DNA of 64,000 nt. It comes from Bursaphelenchus xylophilus (lineage: Eukaryota > Nematoda > Chromadorea > Rhabditida > Aphelenchoididae). A program made the position numbers and the translations under genes. Positions 11,257 through 24,220 of the stretch are shown piece after piece. The stretch spans positions 3,405,501-3,469,500 of the forward strand of contig CAJFCV020000005.1 of NCBI GenBank assembly GCA_904066235.2, in the 5' to 3' direction. The notes under the pieces were generated by a model. It made no database searches. It was not told where the DNA came from and worked only from the letters and a program-made list of their open reading frames with translations. Within the stretch, counting starts at the first letter, position 1. Every line of letters starts with the position of its first letter.

Positions 11257-13561
11257 CTGAAAAATTTTTTTTGAGGAAATTATGGATAATAATGGAATTC
11301 TTGGCGAAAAAATCAGTTAAAATACGACTTGAAGCAGGGAAATTAATTGTAATGCTGTTGTCAATGGAACGCTCAAGGCATAGCCTCAAATTTTCTTCAA
11401 ACTTTTTTATTTTTCTGGCCAAAAGTCAAACAAAAAACATGTTTTGTTAATAACATTAGAGATGTAATAGTATTAGCTTTGTGAATTTTGCACAAAAAAT
11501 CATTATTTTTGGCCGAAAAATTGTTCAAAAAACATGCAAAAAAATAGCCAAAACTTTTGAATTTTTGGTCTAAAAATCTTGATTGTTTCTGCAAAGTGCG
11601 AGGTCAAAATCTCATAAGTTTCCTACAAAAAAATTCACTTTGATCACATCCTCTGTAGAGCTCAAATAGCAAGAATTTTTACAGAACATATATCATTTCC
11701 TAATCATGACTTTCCGTATGTTATAAAAAATGAAAAAAGCCTTAAAAAATCTGTCTCCGAAGACTTCATGGATCCAAAAATTGAATCATAAAACCTTCCG
11801 GCCCATTAATTTCCGCACCATCTGTCATCAAAGCCGGGAAACTTATTTGACTCTTCATCCCCCCTCTTTTCAAAAAACAAAAACTAAAATGTTTTCGATC
11901 GGCTTTCAAGGTTAACATTCCCGCTGACCCTTTACGGATCTCATCCCAAAAAATGCGCGGCGAAAGATAAAGGTCAAGAAAGACGACGGAAATGCGCGAC
12001 CTCTGGCATTCGAATTCGGGAAAATATTCTCCAGGTGCGCGAGAGAAAAAAATCAGGTCGGGAGCGTGCGGAGAGGGCGGCGACCCGCCTCCTTCAGGTT
12101 TTTACGCAGCGTTTTTTCTTCGAATTTTTGTCCCGTTGGAGAAGGGGCAAAAATAGAGATAAAAGTACAACATGGAAAGGAATAGTAGTCGAAAATATTC
12201 GTTATTCAAAAAATGGTTTAAAATAGGAGGTAGCAGAAATTTATAATAATATTAAAATATCAGGAAAAAAGATGAAAAATTGATTAAAAAGATGGTGAAT
12301 TTGAAGTCAAAAAGTTTGCTGGGACCCAAAGAATTCTTGGTTTTGCAGTGACAGCCTTATTTAAAATTTTTGAGGATAAAAAAGGTTTCAAAAAATGATC
12401 TCATCAGCTTCTTTTTTGAGTCTAAATATCACCTATTTTATGCCCAAATTTGGTCTACTTTGATTTAATTTTATCCTTGGTCAGTTGCTTTAAAAACGAG
12501 TCCTCAAACATGATTTTAGAAACTTTTCCGAGGCCCTGTGTAAATTATAGCCGCTGCTTTGCGAGTTTTGCATAGAAAACGCTGATTTTTGTGAATTTTT
12601 TTCCAGAGCAGATAAAAGAGAAGCCATTTTTACTCCGTATGGATATGGATATGTTCTGGCAATTCTCTGGCATAAAACTTTTGTCCAAAAAAAAAACGAT
12701 TTTTTTTTATTCTTTGGCCAATTTCAGCCTAAAAATCTCTCTTTCGTTTCTGCAAAGTGTCAGCCAAAAATTACATAAATATCTTAGAAAATCCCAAAAA
12801 TTCTAAATTTTTGTCAAATTTAATCAAAATCAAGCTTCATTTTTTGCAACTTCCACTTTAATCCCCCAAGTTTTTGATGACTAAAACCTCAATGTTCCAT
12901 CTTTAAAAAATCATCCTCATTTCCTCTAAATGACTATTAAATTTTCCATTTCGGCCTTTCCCTCATTCCTTGTCCATTTCCATTACCCTGCCATGAATTT
13001 ATCTCCCCTCGCGCAGCCCGTATAATAACGGCCTCTGCTTTTAATGTGCGTTTTCGTTTCTTTTTTCGAATTAATTTCTCGCTCTCCCTTTTTCCAGGTT
13101 AAAACATCTAAATAAATAAAAAATGAGAGCGCGTATTGTATTTTCCACTTTTGAATACAATAAAAAAATACTCGAAGAGATGCTGGGTAAACATTCAGGT
13201 TCATTTTTTTTTTGTAATTTCGTGAAAAAAAAGTCGGAAAAAAGCGCAAAGTTTGGAGGGAAAAAAGTGAGCAAAAGGGGGGCCGGTTTACTGCCGATGA
13301 ACTGGCCGCTGTAAAGCGTCGTTCCAATTCCGGGGCAGCGGCTGTTGGTGGTGTAATGTGTTTTGGAAAGGTGAGGTAAGGAAAACCGGTAAAGAATTAC
13401 AAGGAAGTGGGGCCAGAAGGCTTGGCGGAATCATCGAATTAGGCGGAATTAAGGGTTTTTTCGGCGTTTGATGTTTCAGAAAATGATGACACACAATTCG
13501 GGGAAAGATTGGTACAAATTAATGATGAAAGTTGTCGATGACTTATTGTAAGAAACAGCTG
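11257..13561. other. Intergenic, no gene seen
   Basis: This AT-rich stretch lies between the first exon of the membrane-protein gene and the 3' end of Kv-A. It has long A/T runs and small open frames but no exon-like frame with splice sites, no tRNA box pair and no clear terminal repeats. Confidence 0.5.
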
Positions 13562-13761
13562 AGATTAACAAGGTATTAGAACCGAGATTTTCTTTAAGTT
13601 TTGAGCAAGCATTGTGCATAGTTGAAATCTTCTAAATTTTAGCTTACGTTTTGCAGCGACAGCCAAGATATCCAACATTCTTGGTTGACGAGATACAGTA
13701 GCTGACCTGACCAGTGGCAATGCTAAGATTTTCAGGCATGGTAGAAGATCTGCAGAGAGCA

Positions 13762-14019
13762 CAGTGACGGACCTGATCCAGCGGCAAAAAACGTACCGTT
13801 TTGCATCCAGGATGTATCAAAAAATGTGGCAAAATGCCTCACCTTCCAACTAAAAAAACGCTGTTTTGAAGGGCGCGCCCTTTTCGGCACAAAAAGAGCG
13901 GGTGCGCTTTTGAAATCCAATTTTTTTCACTTGGAGAGGGAGGTATTTTTCCACAATTTGTAGTATTTCCCGGATGCAAAATGATACTTTTTTTTGCCAC
14001 TGGATCAGGTCAGCCACTG
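13762..14019. mobile_element. Family M MITE, copy 4, beside an older fragment
   Basis: Full-length element with CAGTGACGGACC left and GGTCAGCCACTG right ends. A second stray piece of the same terminal repeat (CAGTAGCTGACCTGACC) lies at 13694-13712, next to a fragment (13580-13690) that resembles the family H core. Confidence 0.8.
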
Positions 14020-14319
14020 TAGCACGCAAGATGATGGGTGATTGGACAGAGAAAAAATGCTTTTTGGCCATATTTTTGCCAACTTTGCCAGAATTTTTTT
14101 TGTGAAAACATGGTCTTTTCTGTTAGAAGTTTGACTGAAACTTTCTTTTCCAAAAGCCGCATAAGAGTCTCGAATTTTCATCAACTTTTTTCCAAAAAAT
14201 CCCATTTTTTTGCAATGAACGAGAGAAGAGTCCACATCTTCAAAAACAAAATGCATTCAAACAAAAGTAAAATGCTTTGTTCAGGTCTTTATGTACAATA
14301 TATTCGTTATAAATTCGTT

Positions 14320-17300
14320 TCACGCCACAGAAGTAATGTCACCGGGAAGTAGGCTGACTCGATTCCTCTCCTTGATCGACTCTCCTTTCCGCACTCTCCG
14401 GGATTGGCCTCTTTTCATCACATAGTTATTGGCCAGCGAGGACATTTGAGCTGAAATCAATTAACATTACAATTTTCTTGATATTGAAGGGAAAGGTATT
14501 GTTTTTTTGGAGAAATCTGGGTACAAAAAACCCGAAAGTTCTCGGTGATTTTCAACCGAAAAACATGGTTTTCGGGGTAGGAATGCCCCTACTTTAGAAG
14601 GTCGTAGCGACCTCAGCTTGCATTTTAAAATCTTGCTTTTAAGCAAGAAACTAATGTCGCTTAAAAATACGTATTCCAAAAAAGAAGTCTCTGCGCTGCC
14701 TCCGCCGGAAGTTATAGCCTCCGAGTTTCCTTCACGTTTTTTGTAAGACTTTGTGCTTATTTCCTCACCATGTTTTATTTGACTCTCCACCAGCGCTTGA
14801 TGCTGGGCGTGGGCAAAGTTCTCGACGATCAGCGACACCGGGAAGGCGAGGATTATGATGCCAGTGATGCTCGTGGCTGTCGCGACGATTTTGCCAACTG
14901 AAAATTTAGTTTTTAGCTCTTTCGTGGCCTGATTTTTTTGTTCAAGGCCTCTCTATTACACAGACAGTCCTAGTAAGAAATCTTCTTGCCCTTAATCTTG
15001 TTCCTACTACCCCAACTTACGCGTTGTTTGCACATGACAATCCCCAAATCCAACAGTCGTTATAGTGATGCTGAAATCAAAATTACCATCCAATTTATAT
15101 TCTAAAACTCACATGCACCACCAACAAGCGGCCGGGATGCTGCTGAAGTCGCTGTAAGGCTCATCCTTTTCAAGGAAGTACATTATTGTACTAAAGAAGA
15201 CGGTGCCAGTTATGAGGAAGATCAACAACATTGAGAGTTCGGTCATTGATGCCCTGAGGGTGTTCCCGAAGATCTGAAGACCGGTGGAATAACGGGCCAA
15301 TTTGAAGACTCTGGCCATGCGGAGAACGCGGAGAACTCGCATTACAAGCATTGCTCCTGAAATTGGATAATGAGTCAAGTGTTTCTCTAGTGGGACAATT
15401 GTTCCTTTCAGAGGATTTTGGTCGTTGACACTGGTAAAATTAGGTTTTATGGCCAAATTATTTCATACTTTAGCTACTTTAACTACAACACATCTCATAA
15501 TAAAAATTTTAAAAAATTGCGTCAAGTGTTTCCTTGATCAAAAAATCAAAGTTTTTTACAAATTCTGAACAGTTTTCTCCATAAAATCTCAATTCAATCA
15601 CTAATTTTGACATTTAAAATTTTGGGTCAAGTCTTCCTCTCAGAGTCAAAAGTAAAAAAATTTGGGTCAAGTGTTTCCTTGATCAAAAAATCAAAATTTT
15701 TACAATTTCTGAACGCTTTCCTCCATAAAATCTCAATTCAATCATTAATTTTGCAATTTAAAATTTTGTGTCAAGTCTTCCTTTCTGAGTCATGTCTCTC
15801 TCTCCTTTCAAACACTTCCCCAAAGCCTTACCAGTGACTTCCTTCAGTTTTTCAGCTTGAATCCCAATCAACGAAAGACAAACTTCGAAGTACACGGGCA
15901 GAATCGTAAACAAATCGACTAGATTCATCGCCCGACTAACGAATTTCTTCTTCCTTGGCGCCACCAGAAACCTGACCAAAAATTCGATGGTAAACCATAA
16001 AATGCAAAAGTATTCGAGGGTAACCAGCGACTGCATTGGCGAATCAGTGGGTCGATACACATAGCCAGTCAGGTTGTAGGTCTCCAAATTCATGGCGCCG
16101 TGGCCTTCGTCGAATTTTCCGTATAAATATCGATAGCGTTGTTTCAGATGGTAGACATGATAGCCATCCGCGTACGTGGTGTTGGTTTGGAATTCGGGCA
16201 TAGAGCCGAGAATTAGACCTGAAAATTGCTTTTATTTCAGCCGTTTTAACTTTTTCCTTAAAAAAAATTTGGGTCCCGAAACGAAAATATTTATTTCGTG
16301 GCATTCCGTTTCAACTTACCCAAAATTGACGCAAAAATGAAGGAAATAGAGATGAAAGCAAAAAATTTCGAGACAAAACTGTGAGAGGGATCTTCCATCA
16401 TCCGGTATATCATCAGCCGAAAGGGAGAGCACACTACCTAAAACAATGTATAAAAATTGCTAAAAATCGTTGTGAAATCGCTCAAATGCCTTGTCAACTT
16501 ACTCCATCAAACTCATGCTCCTCTTCTTTCCGATCTTTCACAGCTGGACCCATTATGAAGCCGCAACATGGCGCAAACTAAAAGGAAAAATTCAAATTTT
16601 AATTTGGGGTGACATAAAATCAATTTAAAGTGAGTTACATAAAAGAGTTCTTACTTGCACATCATAAAGCCGCCAATATTGTAGTTCTTCGGTAAATCTC
16701 TCTGGACATACATCGTGGGGTTTGTGGAGCTTCCCTGAAAATTAATATGGTATGATTTATAGACTGAAGTCGATAGAAGGCAAGAAAAATATTGAAATAA
16801 GTCGGATATAGCCTCAAAAAGTATCCCAACAACAAAAAAGACGGCTGGTTTTAAATCAGAGTAGATACCATGTTCTTACTAAGTCTTTTTACTCCTTTAA
16901 AAGTCTAAAAACATATCATCGGAAAGTGTTTTTCGTCGTACACAAGCGATGCTCTTTTTTTACCACTTTTAAAAAAAATGTTATCGCCACCAAGCGTAGC
17001 CGCAATAAATAGTTTAAAAAAAATAAAATAAAGCCTTACCAGTAACAAAGTAATCGATCACGCTCTCCGCAACCTTCACATTCCTCTCCAAATAGTACTC
17101 TCCAGTGTCCTCATTATAACTATCCATTACCATCAGTCGTTGCGTATGTGTCGCTCTGATCAGCGTAGACAACAGAGAGTCCTCTCGGCATGTTAGGATC
17201 ACATCAGATCGGAAACAAAACGACTTCCCACCGAGATTCAGCTTGAAATGATCGGCTTCTTCTTTGCTGTGAGGGCTTATGTCGCCTGCAAATTGGGGTT

Positions 17301-19195
17301 GTTATGAACGTAGGACTTCTTTGATGCGATACTGTATTTTTTTGGTTTCATAGTCAGCATAGAGAGAAAGATTTATCGACCACAAAAAGTTTTATTTTGC
17401 ATAGCGCGAGGCGTAAATTTTTGATATTTATTGGACCCTAGTGTTTTCATGACATAACCTTTCTCAAATTGCCGTAATTAGCACCAATTTCAAAGCCAAT
17501 TTATACATTATTTATCATCCTCTAAGATCTCTAATTTTCCACCTCATAAAACCCCAAGAAATTTTAAAAAAACTTTGGTAAACTTTTAAAAAATTGCAAT
17601 AAAAATACCTTACACACCAACAAAACTATAATTTTACCTTTTTCCTTACAAGATCTGAGGAACCCTCTGATCCTCTTGAAGCATCTCCCCATTGCTGACC
17701 TTCCAAAAATTTACTCAATATAGCCAACGAAGAAGAAACTTTAGAGCAAACAATAGAAGATAATAGCCACCTATATGTGCTAGTTTAGCAATGAGAACAG
17801 GAATTCCCGAGAGAGCGGCGATGTCATTGTAAAGATGTAATTCCCTTAAGTGGCCTTCGCATGAAATTCCTCGCGTGTGTAAGGTAAATGCGGTGCTTTA
17901 AGCAGTCTGACAATACGCTTATGAATGGCTTTAGAGGCGTCTACGAGGTTCATTGGCTTCAGTTTTGGACTTTTTTCGAAAAATATTGATCAGTGGGGAA
18001 TTAACAAAGGAATGGCAGGTCTAAAATACGCTGCCAAAAAATGTTGTTGTTTTTTTCGGCAATAGAATAGAAATTTTTAAAACTATACGCATAGATTACA
18101 CTTTGAGCATGGGCCATGTACAGTGGCGGACTTGATCCAGTGACAAAAAACGTTCCATTTTGCATCCGGGAGGTATAAAAAATGTAGCAAAATACCTCCC
18201 TCTCCAAGTGGACAAACTCGAATTTTCAAAAGTGCGCCCGCTCTTTTTGTAAGGGGCGCTTCAAAGCGGAGTAGTTTTTTTAGTTGGAGGGGGAGGTATT
18301 CTGCCACATTTTTGGTACTTCCCGGATGCAAAATGGTACGTATTTTGCCACTGGATCAGGTCCGTCACTGTAGAGTTCATACAAAAAATAGATATTTCTT
18401 TTTTAATTTTGTGGTGGGAAACTGGCAAGGTAAAGTTGTCTATGGACTATGTATCAGTCTGTCGGGAAAATAGTGAGCACTCTGTTGCATAAAAATCGCA
18501 TTGACGCCGCGGCATTCTGTCCTTTTGGGACACAACCGATCACCGCGACTTTTTCATTTTTTTCGGAATGCGTTTGTTTTTTCTCTCCATACCTCGCTAG
18601 CCGTTTGCGCTAGAAGGCTGAAATTTGGCATGGCAGTAGAGTAAAAAGCTGGCTTTCAGAAAATGTAAATAATGTAAGGAACCCCGCAGCACAAACTTCC
18701 CGATAACACTTCGTTTTCCGCGCCGGGAAAATGAATTGTGTGGCGACAAAATCAGATTGCTTTTCAGTTCAGCGACTAGATGGCGGAGCGAAATTTTGCT
18801 CATAATTTTCTCGGCGGACTGATAAGACCTACACTCCAAACTCTAACGATATAAAGAAGAGGAATGGATTTTCTACGTGTCTCTCCATATCTCCCTCAGT
18901 CTATCGCAATAGTGATTTCATAGCTTCCGCAAAAGAAGATGATCTCCTTAGATGTCCCAGCTAATAGCTTTAGCGAATCAAAGTGCTTAAAAGATCCCTT
19001 TAAGAGCATTTGAAGCTTAATAAAATTCCTTATTAGCGTCAAGATTTTTACAATTTTTACGTGAAGCTTAAAAATCTCCGCTGTCATCAAAATTAAAGTT
19101 CTAAAAAAGCATGACTTACCTTCCATTTTAGCATCGTCCGACACGCTGACTCGCCGATATGCCGATATGGAGCTGGCTCGACGGGCTAGGTCCAC
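14320..19195 (-). CDS. Voltage-gated K+ channel alpha subunit Kv-A (non-Shaker type), 5' end not found
   Basis: Tetrameric six-helix K+ channel of excitable membranes. Exons (minus strand): 19120-19195, 17040-17285, 16655-16734, 16503-16577, 16320-16437, 15832-16218, 15113-15356, 15021-15070, 14769-14897, 14320-14450; 511 residues, all phases agree. Domains in order: N-tail with RRAS and RRVS (PKA-type sites); T1 with LNLGGKSF and the zinc motif HX5CX20CC seen in Shab/Shaw/Shal classes; S1 (FFAFISISFIFASILGLIL); S2 (LEYFCILWFTIEFLV); S3 (NLVDLFTILPVYFEV); S4 with six basic residues every third position (MRVLRVLRMARVFKLAR); S5; pore TTVGFGD; S6 LAFPVSLIVENF. Two oddities: the filter has GFG rather than GYG, and the usual PVP hinge reads PVS, as in some silent Kv subunits. 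The C-tail is only about 55 residues. The first visible exon needs a phase-0 upstream exon. A weak candidate is ATG at about 22710 (MAMLNVTSKK). Confidence 0.92.
15521..15810. repeat. Tandem duplication, 145-bp unit, in a Kv-A intron
   Basis: GTCAAGTGTTTCCTTGATCA begins at 15521 and again at 15666. Both units continue through CCATAAAATCTCAATTCAATCA to GTCAAGTCTTCCT. Copy 2 ends about 20 bp before the acceptor-side exon border at 15832. Confidence 0.8.
18121..18370. mobile_element. Family M MITE, copy 5
   Basis: CAGTGGCGGACTTGATCC to GGTCCGTCACTG, with TA on both sides. It lies in the large Kv-A intron 17286-19119. Confidence 0.88.
18452..18832. mobile_element. TGTCGGGAAAATA-family element, copy 2, enlarged
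   Basis: The left end is ATCAGTCTGTCGGGAAAATA with GTGAGCACT. A matching right end (GCTCATAATTTTCTCGG CGGACTGAT) lies near 18800. The interior is longer than in other copies and contains a second GGGAAAATGAATTGTGTGGCG block, so a further insertion or a duplication is likely. Confidence 0.5.
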
Positions 19196-19336
19196 CTGAA
19201 AATTACAAAGTTACCAGACATAAATAAGCATAAAACGAATGACAAACGCAGTATAAATGAGTAATGATATTATCCCCCTTTTGCTTTCTCTACATGATTT
19301 TATTTCCAATTAGCACCTGCCAAGGTAAGCAGCTAA

Positions 19337-19793
19337 AAAGGGAAGTCTCCCCAAGCGCGACGCTGAGATTTTCTTTAAATTTTGCACACACGTCGGACAT
19401 GAACTAAGTATCAATTCCTCAAAGTTTTAGCTCGCTCTTTGCAAGCGCCGCTGAGATATTGAACGATCTTTGCGGCCGAGAGAGTACACTAAACGCCGAG
19501 AGCGGTCAGAGAAAAAACACTTTTTTTGGCCATATCTTTACTAGTTTCGTGCGGAAAAAATTGATTTTTTGTGGAAAGATTACCCTCTATGGTAGAAATA
19601 GGGCATGAAACTTTTCGTGCGAAAATTCGGGAAAAAGTGTCAAATTTTCGTCAACTTTCGATCTAAAAATCTCGGTTGTTCCTGCAAAGCGCGAGCTAGG
19701 ATTCTTGCATATATTTTTTAAAAAAATATTCTAAATTTGTGCCAAGTTTCATCAAAATCTGAGCGCCGCTGTAGGAGTATTTCATTTTCCCTG
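19337..19793. mobile_element. Family H MITE, decayed copy
   Basis: 457 bp upstream of the first visible Kv-A exon. TAA flanks both ends. The ends are AAAGGGAAGTCTCCCCAAGC and CATTTTCCCTG, so the terminal repeats have drifted while the core (CTCGCTCTTTGCAAGCGCC, GCAAAGCGCGAGCTAGG) is intact. Confidence 0.75.
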
Positions 19794-20365
19794 TAAACGT
19801 ATTAAAAGCAGTCTAAAATTAACGTCTACCCAACTAATATTTTTACCCAAACAAAAATTGAAGTCTTCAAAAAAGACGTAGCAATGAAATCATAGCACGA
19901 ACAAGCCAGAAATAGAAATATTCACCTGAGGCAAAACGAAAATAAAATCCGGGTTTCCCACAGATTACTACGAAATATTTTTATCGCCAAATTTTATGGC
20001 CTCTTTTTTGGGTCTTCGAACTTTCGAAAAACAGGCTAATTGGTGATTAGCCGACCATTCAAAGGGTACAATAATCTTGAGAAAACCGCAAAATCTCATG
20101 TACATAATCTGGGGTATTGCGACGTTAATTTCCGGCTTTGACGACAAGGAAAAAATAAAGAAAACTGCCTGCAGAAAACATGAAAAATTATCGTTGAAGG
20201 GTTGTTAAATTAGAAGGTTCTTTCGAGTTGTAGGAAGCATAAGACTTGTGGGTTTTCTAGAGTAAAAAAATGGCTTCGAAAGTAAAATACTGGCTTCTAT
20301 ATATTTCAGATTTCGTGTGCAACATTTGTAAAAAAAAAATAATGTTTTTTAGCAAAGATATAATA

Positions 20366-20556
20366 CAGAGTGGGGCATCTTTGTGGCCCGATTTGAATTG
20401 GCTATAACTTTTTTAGTTTTTGGCCAAATTTTAAAATTAAGTAATAAGCAAAATGGGGACGCATGAGGATTCAGGGGAAAAAATAATCTTAAGATTTGGC
20501 CAAAAACAAAAAAGTTATAGCCGATTCAAATCGGGCCACAAAGACATCTCACCCTG
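20366..20556. mobile_element. 191-bp foldback MITE with TA duplication
   Basis: Ends CAGAGTGGGGCATCTTTG and CAAAGACATCTCACCCTG; arms contain GGCCCGATTTGAAT and its complement. TA is present on both flanks. The terminal CAGGGTG-like bases resemble the 6472-7543 element, but the arms differ. Confidence 0.8.
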
Positions 20557-20970
20557 TATAGTTCACGGAAATTAAAAGTGTTGCTTTTGAAAGTCAGCTA
20601 TTGCCCGTAGGCAAAAGATTTTCTATTTTATCTCTTCTCTACCTAAAACTTTACAGTCGATGTCAAAGTTTCGCATATTAAATGCACTATGCAACGGGAG
20701 TTTCAAAAATTCATAGACGACGATTAAAAAGGAAGTCTGTATTTTTCGAATTCCTTTTTTTAGAGATCCCGTGGGACGGAAGCCATCAAAGAACATAAGA
20801 ACATCAAAAATGACTATCAGAATAGACGTTAAGCATAGGGAAGAAAGACAGAAAAAAGTTGTAGCCTCAGGGCAAGAGCTTTTTGGTCTTGCCCTGAGGC
20901 TCGATCCTCATCTTTTCACGTATTCGTTAATGTTTTGGAGGCATGCAAAAAGGGTGAGCTACAGAGACTA

Positions 20971-21219
20971 CAATGACGGACCTGATCTAGTGGCAAAAAA
21001 AATGTACCGTTTTACATCCATGAAGTATCAAAAAATGCAACAAAATGCCTCCCCTTCCAACTAAAAAACTCCGTTTTGAAGGGTTTCCCTCACAAAAAGG
21101 CGGCATTTTTGAAAAATTGGAGTTTTTTCACTGGGAAAGGGAGGCATTTTGCCACATTTTTTGATACTTCCCGGATGCAAAATGATACGTTTTTTGCCAC
21201 TGGATCAGGTCCGCCACTG
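20971..21219. mobile_element. Family M MITE, copy 6
   Basis: CAATGACGGACCTGATC to GGTCCGCCACTG, TA on both sides. About 90 bp to its right (21222-21312) match, in inverted order, the left flanks of the copies at 28488 and 40368. Confidence 0.85.
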
Positions 21220-22469
21220 TAATTTTTTGCCACAAAGTCTCAGGGTAAATTGCACTAAAAATATATGTGTCCTCATATTTTTCACTTTTTTTACATTGTA
21301 AAATACGTAGCAGAGCATTTTCCGTTGAGATTCAGCTCTTGAAAGAACAAATTCTTCAAAAAAAAGTATTGCCTATGTATTCACTGTAAATCTAACCCGT
21401 AAAATAATAAACGTACTTTCGAAAATAAGCCACAAACCCTTAAAACTTTACTCTCCCCGCATTTACTATACATATTTCTGAGAACGCAGTAAACGCTCGT
21501 GTTCGCCATTAATTAACTGATGTAAACGCCATTTCCTGCGGCTTTCCCGAGGTAAAAAGGTATGCTATTCCCTTTATGAGCCACAATAAAACTATATGGG
21601 CCGCAAATCCGACGGCATTCGGCGGATTAAAAAATACGTGGAATGCGTCGTGAAAAACGGGAAAGGGAATGTCCTTGGACATTGTCTTGTGTAAAAATGG
21701 GTAAAAAAATTGAAAACAATGTACAAAAATTGATGAATATTTGGGGATTTTGGGAAAATTTGGCAATATTTTTTTGGGAATTACTGTATTTTTTTTTGAA
21801 AAATACGAAAAAAATAAAAAACAAAAATTTTTGGCATTGTGTTGCAACCTCAAAGAAGCCATAAGACAACCTTAAAATTACAAGGTTTGCCCATTTTTAC
21901 GACAAAAAAAACTGCGAATCCCCATTCAACCTCCCAAAAACTCTGCACGGTGCACCCCATGACATACGTTTATACTCGAAAACGGCCCCACGAGCTCATT
22001 AATTATGCAGAAATTTTCGGGAAAAACTCGCTAAACGTTGACCATAAATTACAAATAAACGTCGGCCGGCAAAAACTCATGAATATGGGTTGTCCCCGGA
22101 GGGCTTTTTAAATCTTATTCGAAGAACGGAAAATACAGAGTAAACCGAAATAGCCTCAGGACAAGTCTGGAGGGTTTTAGCGATGTTTTTGAAGGGGAAA
22201 AATGAAAGTAAAATTTAAAAATTTTAAAATAAAAAAAAATTAAAAATAAATGTTATTAGCTAAAAAAATGCTGAAAACGTTACTACTAAGGCTTCAAAAG
22301 TAATTTAGGCTCAAAAAATTTCAATTTCCTGACAATTCAACCTAGAAAAAATTGAATTCCCAAAAAATTTTACTTTTTTTCAAAACAACATTTTTAGCAA
22401 CCAGGCCACAATTCAAGCTCTAAAGCAAAAACCCCTAAGGCCATGAAGCTCCGATTACCCAAAAGCCGT

Positions 22470-22870
22470 CGAAAAAAGTGTTACACACACGTCTTGAGAC
22501 TACTTTTTACAACAATTTATTCCGCGCTTGCCTCCTCATTACTTTTCCTTTTCCCATCCGAGGCGGCCCCGCGAATTGCCCTCAAGGCCCGCGAAGCCAC
22601 CGCGCCGCATGGGATGGCCTTAATTCGATGGACCGAATCAAGAAGCACTCGGCCCCCCGTGTCTTTTGCCCTCAGGCACCGACCTTTTTCGATGTCACGT
22701 TCAACATGGCCATCTTCTGGGGCGCGGATTCTCCTGGAGTGACCAAAGTGGTGTGGATTGTTCGTGCGGTGACGTCACCAAATGAAGGGCGTTGGGTGGA
22801 GAGTGAAGAGTGCGGAGGGTATTCTGGAAGCGGCGAAAATAACACGGAAATGACGCAAAATACGGAAGTT
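22470..22870. promoter_or_regulatory. GC-rich island with perfect CRE, possible Kv-A promoter or first exon
   Basis: This stretch is clearly richer in GC than its surroundings and holds the palindrome TGACGTCA at 22770-22777, the consensus for CREB/ATF proteins. It lies upstream of the first visible Kv-A exon in the direction of transcription. On the minus strand an ATG near 22710 opens MAMLNVTSKK followed by a weak GTCGGT donor, which would join in phase 0. The plus strand also has a 133-codon open frame here, so a separate small gene cannot be excluded. Confidence 0.3.
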
Positions 22871-22921
22871 AAGGGATGAAAATGAAGAGTCAGTGGAAGC
22901 TTATGTAATCTTCAAAGTTTT

Positions 22922-23100
22922 TCTTGCCGAAACAGGTCGGAAATCGAGGCCCTTCTGTTTGACATTCAAAAAAAACATGTTAACCAAGCGATATGGGCAT
23001 GAAAACAAAATACCTAGGGCAGAAAAATACGGAGAATTTAACGGTGAAAAAATTATTTGGCTGCACCCCAAGGTTTTCGCGGCAGGACCCATGGAAAAAA
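22922..23100. repeat. Dispersed repeat R180, copy 1
   Basis: About 180 bp matching 45500-45675 in the same orientation (GCCGAAACAGGTCGGAAATC, GAATTTAA with GGT, GCAGGACCCATG at the ends). Copies lie upstream of both Kv genes. No inverted repeats seen. Confidence 0.65.
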
Positions 23101-24220
23101 ATTTCAATTTTTTGGGCCACCTTGTCTACAGGACACAAATTAATCGATGAAAAACTGAGCTAGATTTTGCAGACATTCCCGAGAAATAAATACATCATAT
23201 TTGGCGATTTTGTTTTGGTCGAATATAACGTAAGCTCCTTTTAGTTGTCATATATCGCTTCTCAACTAGACAATAATAAATCCATAAAACTAGAAGCTTG
23301 CACTTTCTGGACATATCCAAAGATATTTTTTCCGAGAGATCACACGGAATGGGGAGCGTCGGACAGAAAAACGGCTATTTTCAATAACGATTTTGACGCT
23401 GAGCAAAAAAAATTTTGTATGGAAAAATTTACGAGGCACTAGTAACTAAGCAAAAATTGTAGAGCTCAAATTGCCCATTGACCATTTTAAAAAAGCCCTG
23501 GCAAGGAACCCTGTGTATCTCTTACCAAAAAACACCCTAAATTTTAGCGATTTGTCATCCAATTATAAGGCAATAAAAGTAAAATACGTTAAGGCCATTA
23601 TTATTTTGTATCAAAATAATAAAACCGCCAAAAAAGATGTTATTAAACTGCCTGAGATCTCGTTGCAAAGGTTTCCGGTGCCGAGTAAAGAACGACTAAA
23701 AAAGTCTTTGAAAATTACCTTCTTATAGACGCGGCTATTTTTAGAAATTCTCAAAACTGTGTGCAAAACAATAAAACGTCTAATTTTGCATTTTCTCCAA
23801 AGTGCGTTCTGATCAAAGAGAGATATTGTTCGTATCTCTGTAATGCACTAAGATTTTTCGAAAAACTCGTGTTTTGCTTACATGGTAAAATTTGGCTAAA
23901 TCTAGTTTGGAAAGTAAATTTAGAGACGAGCATAGGAGAAAACAGATATTTTGGGGCGTTCTGTAAAGTTCAAGTGAAAAACAAACATCTATGAGAAAAA
24001 TGGCTTCGTATTTTACCTAAATCTCCAGTTTTAGACACAAAATTTGTTAAAAATGCTGTAAATTCTCAAGAGCAACAAAAGGCAAAAGTGCAACGTGTTT
24101 TCGAGCGGAACTTGAAGCATTTAGTTTTACGCCTTATGACGAATTTTGGGTTGTCCTTTGTCGAAGACATTTTGCCGAAAATTCAAGTTTTTTATCAGTT
24201 TTATTGCTAGGTTTCCGATA

